From contig NZ_LBJG01000092.1 of assembly GCF_028128765.1 (NCBI RefSeq), positions 124,001 to 188,000 on the forward strand: DNA of 64,000 bases, read 5' to 3'. Under the pieces are notes generated by a model. It made no database searches and had not been told where the DNA came from. It saw only the letters and a list, made by a program, of their open reading frames with translations. Positions 39,849-50,091 of the stretch are shown piece by piece; the stretch's first letter is position 1; every line of letters begins with the position of its first letter. The stretch is from Bradyrhizobium sp. CCBAU 51627 (lineage in GTDB: Bacteria; Pseudomonadota; Alphaproteobacteria; Rhizobiales; Xanthobacteraceae). The position numbers and the translations under genes were made by a program.

Positions 39849-40806
39849 ACTGAAGGGTAAGACGGTTTTCGTTGCGGGCCATCGCGGCATGGTCGGCGCG
39901 GCGCTGATGCGCCGGCTAGCACGCGAACAGGCCGATCTCTTGACGGTGCCGCGCAGCGAGCTCGACTTGCGCGACCAGGCCGCGGTGAACGCCTGGTTTG
40001 CCGCGAAGCGGCCGCAAGCCGTGTTCCTCGCCGCCGCCAAGGTCGGCGGCATCGTTGCTAACAACGCCCTGCGCGCCGAGTTTCTCCACGACAATCTGGC
40101 GATATCGAGCAACGTGATTCAGGCGGCGCATGCCAATGGGTGCGAGAAGCTGATGTTCTTCGGCTCCTCCTGCATCTATCCGCGCTTGGCGCCTCAGCCG
40201 CTGCGAGAGGATTCGTTATTGACCGGCCCGCTGGAACCGACCAACGAACCCTATGCCATCGCCAAAATCGCCGGCATCAAGATGGCCGAGGCCTATCGCA
40301 GCCAGTACGGCGCCGATTTCATAAGCGTGATGCCGACTAATCTCTACGGCCCCGGGGACAATTATCACCCCGAATACAGCCACGTCGTCGCCGCGCTGAT
40401 CCGCCGCTTCCACGAGGCCAAGATTTCGGGCAGCCGCAACGTCGTGGTGTGGGGCACCGGCACGCCGCGCCGCGAATTCCTCTATGTCGATGATCTCGCC
40501 GATGCCTGCATCCATCTGATGAAGACCTATTCCTCGTCGGAACTGGTCAATATCGGTAGCGGCGAGGACATCAGCATCGCCGACTTCGCACTCATGGTCG
40601 CGGCCGCCGTCGGCTTTCGAGGTGAGATCAGCTTCGATACGTCGCGCCCGGACGGCACGCCGCGCAAGCTGCTCGACGTGCGTCGGCTGTCCGGGCTCGG
40701 CTGGCGCGCCACGACTTCGCTAAAGGATGGCATTCAGCTGGCATACTGGGCGTATCGGGCTGACAGCGACGGACGGCACCAGAGTGATTCGCTTGTTCCC
40801 GGATAA
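39829..40806 (+). CDS. nolK: NolK, GDP-L-fucose synthase
   Basis: Epimerase-reductase completing GDP-fucose synthesis. Start [20 protein letters not shown] at 39829 (325 residues); an ATG three codons earlier is possible. Motifs: [12 protein letters not shown] for [15 protein letters not shown], the catalytic [10 protein letters not shown], and [11 protein letters not shown]. It overlaps the end of noeL, so the pair is coupled. A few residues at the C-terminus (HQSDSLVPG) look divergent. Confidence 0.93.
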   Translation: MASTSFELKGKTVFVAGHRGMVGAALMRRLAREQADLLTVPRSELDLRDQAAVNAWFAAKRPQAVFLAAAKVGGIVANNALRAEFLHDNLAISSNVIQAAHANGCEKLMFFGSSCIYPRLAPQPLREDSLLTGPLEPTNEPYAIAKIAGIKMAEAYRSQYGADFISVMPTNLYGPGDNYHPEYSHVVAALIRRFHEAKISGSRNVVVWGTGTPRREFLYVDDLADACIHLMKTYSSSELVNIGSGEDISIADFALMVAAAVGFRGEISFDTSRPDGTPRKLLDVRRLSGLGWRATTSLKDGIQLAYWAYRADSDGRHQSDSLVPG

Positions 40807-41082
40807 GGGGGCGATCCTACGATCAACCGGCGGTGAACGCCGGGCCTAGCAGACTCGCCGCTCACGTCACGATCAATCTTGCTTCGCAAGTTGACGAACG
40901 TTCATTGTCAACAACTGCCCTCAGTCGCCGCCAAGGACCCCTGCCGACTTGCAGGAAAAGGAGAATGATCAGATCGAGACGTGCTGCCAGCAGTTGAGAG
41001 CTCATCGACTCTAAATCTCAAACGCCGACGGGCGATCACTAGCCGGAAGCGAACCGGCGCTCCCTTCCTCTTGACCAATGCC

Positions 41083-42225
41083 TTAGCAATGGTCGGTCAT
41101 CATCATCCTCGCCGACAGCATCACGATGAACATGAGCGCGCCTAACATCCCGAACGCCATGGGCAAGCCAAAGATGTGTGCGATGAGCCCGATGCCGGCT
41201 GGCCCGACGAGTATACCCGCGTAGCCGCCTGTCGTGATGACAGCGATCGCTATGCCTGCTGGCATCACGTTCTGTTTGCCGGCGCGTCGACACAGTACGG
41301 GTACAACATTTGAAATACCCAATCCGATAAGCAGGAACCCTGCCATAGCAATCAACGCAACGGGCGCGGCCATCACGGCCAAGAAGCCTGTTACCATTAG
41401 CACAGTCCCGAGCATCAATGTGGCACGGTCGCCGATTCGCGCCACCACGGCATCTCCGCTGAGACGCCCTGCGGCCATGGCGATTGAGAAGAGCATATAA
41501 CCAATGCCCCCGTGCGCCTCCGATAGAAGATCTCGTTCAACGAGAAGCAAAGCGCTCCAATCGAGCATTGCACCTTCTACAAGAAAGGTGATACCCGCGA
41601 GCACCGCTATGAGCAACACACTGCGGTGGGGCAAGACAAATAATGGCCCCTGCTGTCTCGAACCCGTCGCCAGCAACCTCGGCCAGGCCGTCACAATCGC
41701 GATCGTTACTAACGCCGAACAGACCAGCGTCGAGAGAAGCGAGCCACACTGCAGCGAGACGAACAAGGTGACCGCGGCAGAGCCGGTGACTTCCCCAATG
41801 CTGTACCGGGCGTGGAAGCCGGACATCAATAGACGGCCCGTGGCGCGCTCCAGTTCAATCGCATGGACGTTCATGGCTACATCGATCGAGCCGAGTGAAA
41901 CGCCGAAAGCAAATAGCGTGGCACCGAGCCTTACAGGTGTGTCGGAAATTGCAAGGCACGGCAGGATGATCGCGAGTCCAAGTCCACCCGCGAGGATAAT
42001 GGGCTTGCTGCCGTAACGCGAATTCAACACGCTGGTCAAAAGCATCGCGACGACGGATCCCGTTCCGAGACAGAGCAGCAGTAGACCAAGCATGCGGTCA
42101 TCCGCCGCGAGCCGCTCCTTGGCGAGTGGCACCAAAGGCGCCCAGGCCGCGAGGCCGAATCCGGCCACAAAAAATGTCAGGCGTGTCCCAAGCAGGCCGG
42201 CAGACAAATTGGCACATGGTATCAC
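41083..42225 (-). CDS. Major facilitator superfamily transporter
   Basis: 380 residues with about twelve membrane segments. MFS features include the loop after helix 2 (SRYGSKPIILAGGLGLAIIL) and FHARYSIGEVTGSAA. It is of the YbjJ/fucose-permease-like kind; the substrate is unknown. It lies convergent to noeL-nolK with a 276-base gap, so a sugar link is possible but unproven. Confidence 0.85.
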   Translation of the reverse strand: MIPCANLSAGLLGTRLTFFVAGFGLAAWAPLVPLAKERLAADDRMLGLLLLCLGTGSVVAMLLTSVLNSRYGSKPIILAGGLGLAIILPCLAISDTPVRLGATLFAFGVSLGSIDVAMNVHAIELERATGRLLMSGFHARYSIGEVTGSAAVTLFVSLQCGSLLSTLVCSALVTIAIVTAWPRLLATGSRQQGPLFVLPHRSVLLIAVLAGITFLVEGAMLDWSALLLVERDLLSEAHGGIGYMLFSIAMAAGRLSGDAVVARIGDRATLMLGTVLMVTGFLAVMAAPVALIAMAGFLLIGLGISNVVPVLCRRAGKQNVMPAGIAIAVITTGGYAGILVGPAGIGLIAHIFGLPMAFGMLGALMFIVMLSARMMMTDHC

Positions 42226-43007
42226 GGACGCTCCTGAGAGAACGGACTCGCGGGCGCGGCGCCCCTCATCCTGCGTGCGTCGCCTGCAAGCGCGGCGCGC
42301 GGCTCGACGATGATGGCCTCAAATTGACGTTCTTCATCCCTGCAAATGCGATGCCGTCACAAATACTGAACTGCGTCACACGGAGAGCGACAAGCCGGGG
42401 TGATCGTCGAGCCCCTGGGGATGGCGGTGTTTCGGCCAATCTCTCCCGGATGAGCTGGCCATACGAGGGCGATGGTTTTTGCTGGTCTGCGACAGCCGGA
42501 TCGCAACGCTCAGCATGGCTTGTCGCAACGCCTACAAAGCCGACGTCGCCCCCACGCCTCTATGTAGTTGGGGCTAACACGGCCGTCGTTTTTCCGACAA
42601 CTTTGCACAATCGGAAGCTCTCATCACAAGTGGCGGCGCTGTCTCGCGAGATCACTACAACGAGCCCCGCTACCACGCGCAAGCGGCCAATGTCGGCCCC
42701 GATGCTTTTGATATTCGTTCGTCCTGGTTTCCGGCCGCCAGATGGTTCCCGCCATTGGGCCTAAGTTCGTTTGTTCTGGGCCAGCGTGTCGCCCGCCGGG
42801 AACAGCCATTTCGAGTGGCATGGCGGCAACATCAGCCTCCAACAGTTCAGGGGTGTCCTGCGATCCCGGGTTCCTGGCACCGGTGGGCTGGGAAGTCTGG
42901 AGCAATCAACCAGATTTGCATGCCATCATTATCGCCGCCGAAGAGGGCGGCGTCGATCAGGTCCAGGACGCGCGCGCATTCGATACCGAGTTGCCCGCCG
43001 GCATCGT
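42226..43007. other. Intergenic, probably degraded sequence
   Basis: About 780 bases with short overlapping frames on both strands, none recognisable. No intact gene seen. Confidence 0.4.
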
Positions 43008-43708
43008 TCAAGCGCTTATATCCGCAGTTCGCCGAGACCGTCGCTCTGACCAGATTGGATTGTGCGTTGTAAAGAACAAGTATAGCAGGCAGAGATCGAT
43101 CAGTATCGCCGCCGCCATCACGCTATAAGCCCAGGCGCTCTGCACTAGATCGACCTCAATCAGCACCCGTGACAAACCGAAGCCCACGATCCAAGCATTA
43201 AAGCTCATACAGATGCGTCGGAATATCTCCGGATCAAGCCGGCGAATGACGTAGGACCCCAGCGGGACGCCAAGCATGACACTCGGTACAAAAACATAGA
43301 GCAAGCTGCCGCTTTCGTAAATGAACAAGCCGAGCTGATAGTAGACGAAGGCGGTAACGCTCGATTCCACCACGCGAACCAGCGCTAGGCCGGCGAAATT
43401 CGTGTTTGACCAAGCCCTGGTTGTTAAACAGCATCGCTATGGGAGGCCCGGAGATTGTCGTCAGCGAATAGAGAGCGCCCAGCATCCACCCCAATGGCAG
43501 GCCGATCAGCCAGCTTGCTCCGATAGGGCGGCGCCACCCCGTTGACGAAGACCTCGATGATGACAATGGCGGGGTTGAGAATGCGAAAAACTAGCGCAAA
43601 GGGTACAGTCAGCGACGAAAAGCCGTAGCCAATGGCTCCATTTACAAAGGCAGCAAAACACGTCGTTGCGGCCAGAAACCAGATAGCAGCATCAAACTCA
43701 GGATTTCC
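43008..43708 (-). pseudogene. TauE/SafE (TSUP) family permease, frameshifted
   Basis: Three consecutive pieces of one permease lie in different frames. First, from about 43705, FVNGAIGYGFSSLTVPFALV then NPAIVIIEVFVNG. Next, from about 43530, WLIGLPLGWMLGALYSLTTI then GPPIAMLFNNQGLVKHEFR. Last, from 43373, ESSVTAFVYYQLGLFIYESG then GVPLGSYVIRRLDPEIFRR. The frame changes near 43530 and 43395, and a few membrane segments appear lost between pieces 1 and 2. The family exports sulfite or sulfonates. Not functional as it stands. Confidence 0.82.
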
Positions 43709-44389
43709 TTAATTTTCCCACTCCGGAGGGCGTCGGTCACACGCCGGGGAGCCAGCGCGGCCATTGGTCATCGGGTTGCGGCAGATTCTGACATTCGCTT
43801 AGCAGCTCCGCCCGTCTTCACAATGGCAGCGGCCGTTTTTGCGTTCAGCAGTTGCTCTTGTTCTCGACTTCGATCGTGCAACGCAAGCTGTGCTGCACTT
43901 CCCGGTACCCGGCAACGATCATTCAGCCAAAACGCGTCGGCTTGTTTCTCGGCTTGTCGATCAATGGTTCTCGTATCGAAAGCCGTAAGTGCGTCGGTCA
44001 TGGGTACGGGGCCGTTCCCAGGGAATTGAACTCGTCTCGACCCCTAAGCGGTTCAGCGCCATCATTTTTCAGCTAGCAACGCGACGCGGTTAGACGGAAG
44101 CAAACAATTCTCCTTCAAGAGCCCTGGGATAAATAGCAACGCACCTTTTGTCAGGCGAGGATCAATTCCCTTATCCCCCGGCGATGTCGAGCTTGGGCAT
44201 TCCGCTGCCTTGAAATGCACGGTGCAATACACCTTAGCGGAGCAGCCGGGGATCACCGATGTGTTCTTCCGAGCCCCCAATAGCCGCAAAGCTCGGCACC
44301 ACGGCGTGAAGATCTCAATGCGTAACGGAGCGTGAAGCGATCGCAGGCTCCCTCGCTTGCCACTGAGCGAACCTGGATTGAATTTATCG
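43709..44389. other. Intergenic, no gene recognised
   Basis: About 680 bases downstream of the RND gene. A 77-codon minus frame (43768-44001) is open but unrecognised; another frame runs into the RND gene and is a shadow. Confidence 0.45.
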
Positions 44390-47300
44390 TCATTGCTTGG
44401 CCAGCTGGGAATCAGCCGCGCCGGTGAAGCCGAACTCGGCGGCGTTCTTCGCGCGGCCGGAGCTCGCATCGGCGCGGTGGTCGGACGCGAACACGACATA
44501 GACCGCCGGCAGCACGAAAAGCGTGAACAGCGTGCCGACAGTCATGCCAGCGACGAGCACGAGCCCAATCGAGAAGCGGCTCGCGGCGCCAGCTCCGGTT
44601 GCAGTCAACAAGGGTATGAAGCCCGTGACCATTGCCGCCGTAGTCATCAAGATTGGACGCAGTCGGACGCGCGCCGCCATCTCTATAGCCGAGCGACGGT
44701 CAAGTCTCTCCTTGAGCTGCAGCTCATTGGCGAACCCAACCATCAGGATGCCGTGCTTGGAAATCAACCCAACCAGCGTCAACAGTCCGACCTGGGTGTA
44801 GATGTTCATAGTGGCCCAGCCAAAAAATGGCGGGATCAAGGCACCCACGATTGCCATCGGTACGCTGATCATGATGATGAGGGGATCGCGCAGACTTTCG
44901 AACTGCGCCGCAAGCACCAAGAATATGATGATGATTGCAAATGCAAAGGTAATCGCCAGTTGGTTACCCTCGTACACGTATTGGCGGGCGTCGGCCAGAA
45001 AGTCGTGGCTGAATCCTGCGGGCAGTTTCTTTGCCTCGGCTTCCAGGAAGTCCACAGCCTGACCGATCGTGACGCCAGGCATCGGCACGGCCTGAAAGGT
45101 CGCGCAGTTGAGCTGATTGTAGTGGGTGAGAGCGTTCGGATCGGTCGCAGTCTCGATGGAGACTACGGTAGAGAGCGGGAGCATCGAGCCCGTCGCAGTT
45201 TTCACATAATAGCTCCCGATTGCTTGCGGCGCCAGGCGTTCCTGACGTGGGACCTGCGGGATCACCTGGTAGGAACGACCCTGCAAATTGAAGCGATTGA
45301 CGTAGTTTCCGCCAAGTAAAGTGGCGAGCGCGCTACCGATAGTCTGCATGGTGATGCCAAGGTCGTTGGCTTTGGACCGATCAACCTTAACTCGTGCCAC
45401 CGGCTGGTTGAACTCGAGGTCGGAGTCGCTCACCATGAACAGACCGCTCTTGCGCGCGACATCCTTCAGCTTCGACATCTGCTCGTAAACGGATTGGAAG
45501 CCAACCGTCGAATTAATCACCATCTGCACCGGTAGGCCACCCGAACCGCCCGGAAGCGGAGGCAAGCTAAAGGCAAACGCGTTAATGCCTTCGATTTTGG
45601 ACAGCTCGGCTTGAACAAGGGATTTTAGTACAATCGATGATCGCTTGCGCTCGTCCCACGGCTTGAGCAACATGCCGGCCATCCCACTCTGCTGGCCGCT
45701 GATGCCATTGAGCACGAAGCTCAAGTCACTCTCTGGAAATTTCTTGAACGCGTTTTCAAGTTTGGTGCCGTAATAGTCGAGGTAGTCGATATTGGCGTAT
45801 TTCGGCGCCTTCGTTAGCGCGAATACGATACCTTGATCCTCCTCCGGCGCCAGCTCCTTGGAAATATTCATATAGAGAAAACCGACAAGGCCTAACATGG
45901 TCAGCGCAAATAGGCCGGTAATTGGGCGATAGTCGAGCGAGCGGTCGAGCTTGCGGCCGTACCATCGTGTTATGGCGCCGAACCCGCGGTTCACAAGCCT
46001 TGCAAATCGCCCCCCCTCGGCCCGCCTCAGGAAGAGCGAGCACATCATGGGCGACAGCGTCAAAGCGATCACTCCCGACACGATCACAGCTCCCGCCAGC
46101 GTAAACGCGAATTCGCGGAACAGCGCACCGGTGAGGCCGCCGAGAAACCCGATCGGTGCATATACCGCAGCCAAGGTGATCGTCATGGAGATAACAGGAC
46201 CGACGATCTCGCGCGCGCCCCTTGTAGCAGCCAGTAGGGGCGTCGCACCTTCTTCTAAATGGCGATGAATGTTCTCCACCACCACGATCGCGTCGTCGAC
46301 CACGAGACCGATCGCGAGAACCATCGCAAGGAGAGTCAGGAGATTGAATGAAAACCCCAGCGCGAGCATCATGCTGCAGACACCCACGAGCGACAACGGA
46401 ATAGTGACTACAGGAATGATGACCGACCGCAGCGAGGCCAGGAACAGAAAGATCACGATCACCACGACCGCGACAGCCTCAATGAGCGTCTTCTCCACTT
46501 CATCGATCGATGATTGAATAAACTGGGTGGAGTCGTAGGCCACTTTCATTCTCAGCGACGGCGGCAGGTTACGCTCCATTTCCGGAAACAGCGCTCGGAC
46601 GCCTCGTACTATGTTTAGCGGATTGCCTTGCGGGCTCGCCTGCACGCCGATGAAGACCGCGTGCTCGCCGTTCATCGCGACGCTAGTGTCTGTCGTCTGC
46701 GCGGCAAGCTCGATTACCGCAATGTCTTCCATGCGCACAAAGCCACCGTCATTGGCTTTGACGATCATCCGCTTGAAATCATCCACACTCCGCAGATCCG
46801 TATTTGCCGTGACATCGGAGATAGTGAAATAGCCCTTGGCCTGGCCCGCCGCGGCCTGGAAGTTATTGGCGGCGATTGCAGCCGAAACCTCAGCCGGCGA
46901 CACGCCATGCCCAGCCATTTTCGCAGGATCGAGCCATAGCCGCATTGCAAGACTCTGGCCGCCCAGGATGTCTGCCGCTGCAACCCCGTCGACGGTTGAG
47001 ATAACCGGTTGCACGACCCGCGAGAGGTAGTCGGTTATCGCGCTGGCCGCCAGCTCCTCGCTGGAGAAAGCGATATACATGACAGCAGTGGTCTGACCGC
47101 TCGACTTCGTGACCACCGGATCGTTTGATTCCTTCGGGATTAGGTATCTGACTGAGTTGACCTTCGAGAGCACCTCCGTGAGCGCTTCGTTTGGATCGAA
47201 ATTCAGCTTGATGTAGACTTGGATCGTCGAGGCACCAAGCACAGACGAGGAACTGATGTAGTCGACGCCTTCGGCGGACGCGACTGCTTGCTCCAGGGGA

Positions 47301-47494
47301 GTGGTGATGAACCCCTGGATCGTGTCGGCAGAGGCGCCAGGATAGACAGTCGTGATATTGATGACCGTATTGGATAGCTTCGGATATTGCCGGATCGGCA
47401 GTAGGGTGGCGGCGCGCAAGCCGATCAGCAAGATCAGGAGACTGACGACGATTGACAATACCGGACGTTTGATGAAAAGCGCGGTAAATGCCAT
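44390..47494 (-). CDS. RND efflux pump inner-membrane subunit (HAE1 type)
   Basis: Proton-driven exporter of hydrophobic compounds. The ATG at 47494 (MAFTALFIKRPVLSIVVSLL) gives 1034 residues, the standard size; an upstream ATG adds 14 atypical residues. Twelve membrane segments with two large periplasmic loops are seen. Helix 4 carries the proton-relay DD in AIGLVVDDAIVVVENIHRHL, and the G-rich second half ends LVGLISKHGILMVGFANEL. No membrane-fusion (adaptor) gene precedes or follows it and no outer-membrane factor is nearby. NolG-like symbiotic pumps are a possible identity I cannot confirm. Confidence 0.92.
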   Translation of the reverse strand: MAFTALFIKRPVLSIVVSLLILLIGLRAATLLPIRQYPKLSNTVINITTVYPGASADTIQGFITTPLEQAVASAEGVDYISSSSVLGASTIQVYIKLNFDPNEALTEVLSKVNSVRYLIPKESNDPVVTKSSGQTTAVMYIAFSSEELAASAITDYLSRVVQPVISTVDGVAAADILGGQSLAMRLWLDPAKMAGHGVSPAEVSAAIAANNFQAAAGQAKGYFTISDVTANTDLRSVDDFKRMIVKANDGGFVRMEDIAVIELAAQTTDTSVAMNGEHAVFIGVQASPQGNPLNIVRGVRALFPEMERNLPPSLRMKVAYDSTQFIQSSIDEVEKTLIEAVAVVVIVIFLFLASLRSVIIPVVTIPLSLVGVCSMMLALGFSFNLLTLLAMVLAIGLVVDDAIVVVENIHRHLEEGATPLLAATRGAREIVGPVISMTITLAAVYAPIGFLGGLTGALFREFAFTLAGAVIVSGVIALTLSPMMCSLFLRRAEGGRFARLVNRGFGAITRWYGRKLDRSLDYRPITGLFALTMLGLVGFLYMNISKELAPEEDQGIVFALTKAPKYANIDYLDYYGTKLENAFKKFPESDLSFVLNGISGQQSGMAGMLLKPWDERKRSSIVLKSLVQAELSKIEGINAFAFSLPPLPGGSGGLPVQMVINSTVGFQSVYEQMSKLKDVARKSGLFMVSDSDLEFNQPVARVKVDRSKANDLGITMQTIGSALATLLGGNYVNRFNLQGRSYQVIPQVPRQERLAPQAIGSYYVKTATGSMLPLSTVVSIETATDPNALTHYNQLNCATFQAVPMPGVTIGQAVDFLEAEAKKLPAGFSHDFLADARQYVYEGNQLAITFAFAIIIIFLVLAAQFESLRDPLIIMISVPMAIVGALIPPFFGWATMNIYTQVGLLTLVGLISKHGILMVGFANELQLKERLDRRSAIEMAARVRLRPILMTTAAMVTGFIPLLTATGAGAASRFSIGLVLVAGMTVGTLFTLFVLPAVYVVFASDHRADASSGRAKNAAEFGFTGAADSQLAKQ

Positions 47495-47878
47495 GTCGAC
47501 TCGTATTTCCGGAGTGGGATGTAAATTTGCCAGCAACTTACTATGGCAATGATCGGCAACGCGGCGACTGTGCCAGAGCCCCAGCTACGAAGTCCCTGCC
47601 CTTTTTGCGTGCACTCGGCCAAAGATTCGAACCAAGATGTTCGTCTTAACAACTGATTGGAACGCAACGACTTCTAGCAAGGCGTTAGTTCAGGCTTCGC
47701 ACTGTCCCGCAGACCGAACGATCCAGGTTCGACATCGAAAGTACAAACGATCTGACCGGTGCTCAACTCTACAAAGGTAAGTGGGTGATATAGCATCGGC
47801 TGCAAAGCACTATACCAAGGTTTGTCGAATTGGCCGGTGATCTCCGTCGCAAGACTTGCGGGTTGCCGGACACACAGT
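47495..47878. other. Intergenic upstream of the RND gene
   Basis: About 380 bases; presumably holds the RND promoter. A very degenerate nod-box-like stretch at about 47770-47805 was considered and not accepted. Confidence 0.4.
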
Positions 47879-48109
47879 TCACGGCCCTACATATTCCGTG
47901 GGCACGCGATATCGCTTCGCTACTCGCCGAACAAAGTCCTCTCGGAGCTCGCCCTCTGCTGCCAGCTCGATACACCTCTCAGAATAGCGCCTGAACGTTT
48001 CTGTCAGCTGACTAAGCTGTGCGCGGCTTGGCCACGCCTTGCGCCACCGAGTTGGCAACGCCGGGATTACTTGTCGATCAGCGCGTTGAGCCAACGTAGG
48101 CGGCCGCAC
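47879..48109 (-). CDS. Hypothetical protein, 76 residues (possibly a fragment)
   Basis: The second half reads like a helical protein: QLSQLTETFRRYSERCIELA, then GELREDFVRRVAKRYRVPTE, then YVGP. The first 25 residues are less convincing and there is no obvious ribosome site. No family recognised. It may be the 3' end of an eroded gene. Confidence 0.35.
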   Translation of the reverse strand: MRPPTLAQRADRQVIPALPTRWRKAWPSRAQLSQLTETFRRYSERCIELAAEGELREDFVRRVAKRYRVPTEYVGP

Positions 48110-48157
48110 ATAGCATCGCGGGGAGCCGCAGTGGACTGTCGGCGGCTTTGAGCCGTG

Positions 48158-48334
48158 TCACCGTCGATACTGCAGTCTGTCAACCCCCTCTAAATGCGCC
48201 TTTGCGGCCGCAATCAGCTTTTCTACGTTGCGCTCTCCCGACCGAAAATCATCGAGCGCTGCGGATAGTCCCTGGTTGATCGCTAGGGCCTACTGACGTT
48301 CTCTCTTGCTGAGATAGCGGTTGCGACTACTCAT
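48158..48334 (-). pseudogene. Small gene interrupted by an early TAG
   Basis: After an AAAAGGA ribosome site the ATG at 48334 begins MSSRNRYLSKRERQ, then a TAG, then ALAINQGLSAALDDFRSGER followed by NVEKLIAAAKAHLEGV, and a TGA at 48158. The frame is continuous apart from the one stop at codon 15, so it looks like a small conserved gene inactivated by a point mutation. Family unknown. Confidence 0.5.
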
Positions 48335-48559
48335 GCCGAGCCCATCCTTTTCGCGAACCGTTTGGTACGGTGATGATCTCGATAGGGAGACTGAGATCAA
48401 CCACCATACGACGCACGACTGTGCAATGCTGACAATCCTTCTGGCCAAAAGACGTTGTCAGGCTGCACCATGTTGAACAATTTGCATACGACAGTCGCGA
48501 CACCGCGAAAATGTCCAGGCCTCAAGGCTCCGCACAGAGGTCTCGCGAGGTCGCCAGGT

Positions 48560-48756
48560 TCAACAAAGGTTTCGAAATTGCTCGGATAGACTTCCTGTGA
48601 CGACGCTCACATCGCATTTCGCCTGTCTTGCCGCAATCAGCGCCAGGTGGCCACCGTGGGGATAGCCCATCGTCGGCACGAATCCGACCCGTTGATCGCA
48701 CTGCGGGATTTTGTGAGAGTGCGGCGAAGTTCAGCGACGCTCGTGATTGTTTGCAT
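48560..48756 (-). pseudogene. panC: panC fragment (pantothenate synthetase), frameshifted
   Basis: The ATG at 48756 begins MQTITSVAELRRTLTKSR, the start of a PanC-like protein. After one frameshift the next frame reads VGFVPTMGYPHGGHLALIAA then [18 protein letters not shown]. This matches the PanC nucleotide-binding region (GFVPTMGALHEGH and VVVSIFVNP), with the HXGH motif kept as HGGH. The fragment stops at a TGA at 48560, so at least three quarters of the gene is missing. Confidence 0.8.
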
Positions 48757-49321
48757 GTCGAGCTCAATATTAAATTGAGTTGGACGGGGCCAGTTTGCAA
48801 TAGCCTCGCCGACGCCTTTGGAAAGCCGATAGGACTCCTGCGGTTGCGGGAATGCACCACGGCGGACATCCGCTGCTCAGCGCGAAAGCGCATCATGCAA
48901 CTGCTGAAAGCCTTCCGTACAGGCGCGGACGAATTTGGGGCGATGACCTTCAGTTGGGCCCAGCTGCGATCTGTTTACCTGTGCTGCGCTGTCGTCGCAA
49001 CGCTCCGACTTCTGCGCAGGGGGCAGGAAAGATTTGGCTTAAATGAAAGAGGTCTTGTGGAGCGATCTCGTTCCATCCACGCCTTCCTGGCGGAACACTT
49101 GACCTCTTGGCGATGGCCTTCGCCGAAAATATTGAACTGGAGCGCGCTGCAGCCTTCGTCAGGTCACCTACGATCAAGCTTGGCACCACGGCGTTTCGGC
49201 GTCAGTGGCTCATTCTTATAGGTGTCCATTCGATCCTCAAGGGGTAGGCTAAAGTTTCGCCAAGTCTAGCTTCCTCGTTCAAGATCGGACGGGCACTTAC
49301 TGAAGCTCACATCTTGTGGTC
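48757..49321. other. Intergenic, no gene recognised
   Basis: About 560 bases. A plus frame through 48628-49221 lies antisense to the panC remnant and has no known signature. Confidence 0.4.
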
Positions 49322-49588
49322 TCAAAAACATGCTACCCGAACGGGCTCCACCCCATGTGGCGCCTCTAGAACCGCGCGTATGCGCGCAGCGATCTGCCAT
49401 GCTTCCTTCGGCTGCATGTTTGGATTCATGCAATCGAGTATGGCTAGCATTGCCTGAACTTCCTCGATGTTAAATGTGGCGGCCTTGCGATCTGATAGTC
49501 CCAGCGACTGATCGGCGGCACGGGCCTGATTGGCTGCAAGCACCGCAAGCGCTTGCGATCGCAGGGACGTGATATACCGCTCGAACAT
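49322..49588 (-). CDS. Hypothetical protein, 88 residues
   Basis: Starting MFERYITSLRSQALAVLAAN (49588; ATGs at 49594 and 49657 are alternatives). The composition is protein-like, with helices ending PKEAWQIAARIRAVLEAPHG. No family recognised. It is flanked by decayed sequence on both sides. Confidence 0.45.
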   Translation of the reverse strand: MFERYITSLRSQALAVLAANQARAADQSLGLSDRKAATFNIEEVQAMLAILDCMNPNMQPKEAWQIAARIRAVLEAPHGVEPVRVACF

Positions 49589-50091
49589 ATGCATTCGTTG
49601 GCCTGGAGCTACTCTGTGTGCATGGCGTCGCAAGCGCTGGTGGCCAACCCCGGTCACGAAGACTGGGGCTGGCCACCTTTGCTCCCATGAGGCTCAAATT
49701 CTCAAGGGCTACAATGTTGTATCTTCGAGAAGTACCCAGGGCACCTACCAAAATCGGTCGGTCCCATTCTCGTCGGCGACTCTCTAAGCTGAGTCTTTGC
49801 CGTAAACAATTGGAGACACAGGTGACCAGACACGCGCGCCTCGCATAAACAAGAATCACAAGCCAAACGCACATGAGAGACGCAAGAATGTTGGCGGAGT
49901 AAATCCAGACGGAGCGTAATAGAAGCACCCCATTGCGACCGCGAAGGAGCACCTCGTTGAAGAATCGGCGACGCTGTCGGCGTGGTCGTCGCCACGGATG
50001 GCGCACACAATTGCAACAAGGCAACAGCGGACGGGATTCAGCTAGGCAATCTCCTTCCGTTTCAGAGTGTTGGCGATGTTGATCGGAAGCA

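Noticed and set aside
38778-40112. 444-codon open frame antisense to noeL and nolK
   Set aside because: A shadow of two GC-rich genes with complete catalytic motifs on the other strand; its translation is Asp/His/Arg-rich and matches nothing.
44062-44499. 145-codon minus frame overlapping the 3' end of the RND gene
   Set aside because: It overlaps a conserved coding region in another frame and has no signature.
47770-47805. nod-box-like stretch upstream of the RND gene (minus strand)
   Set aside because: Only scattered matches (GATG, ATC, TTACC) with wrong spacing compared with the strong box at 26428.
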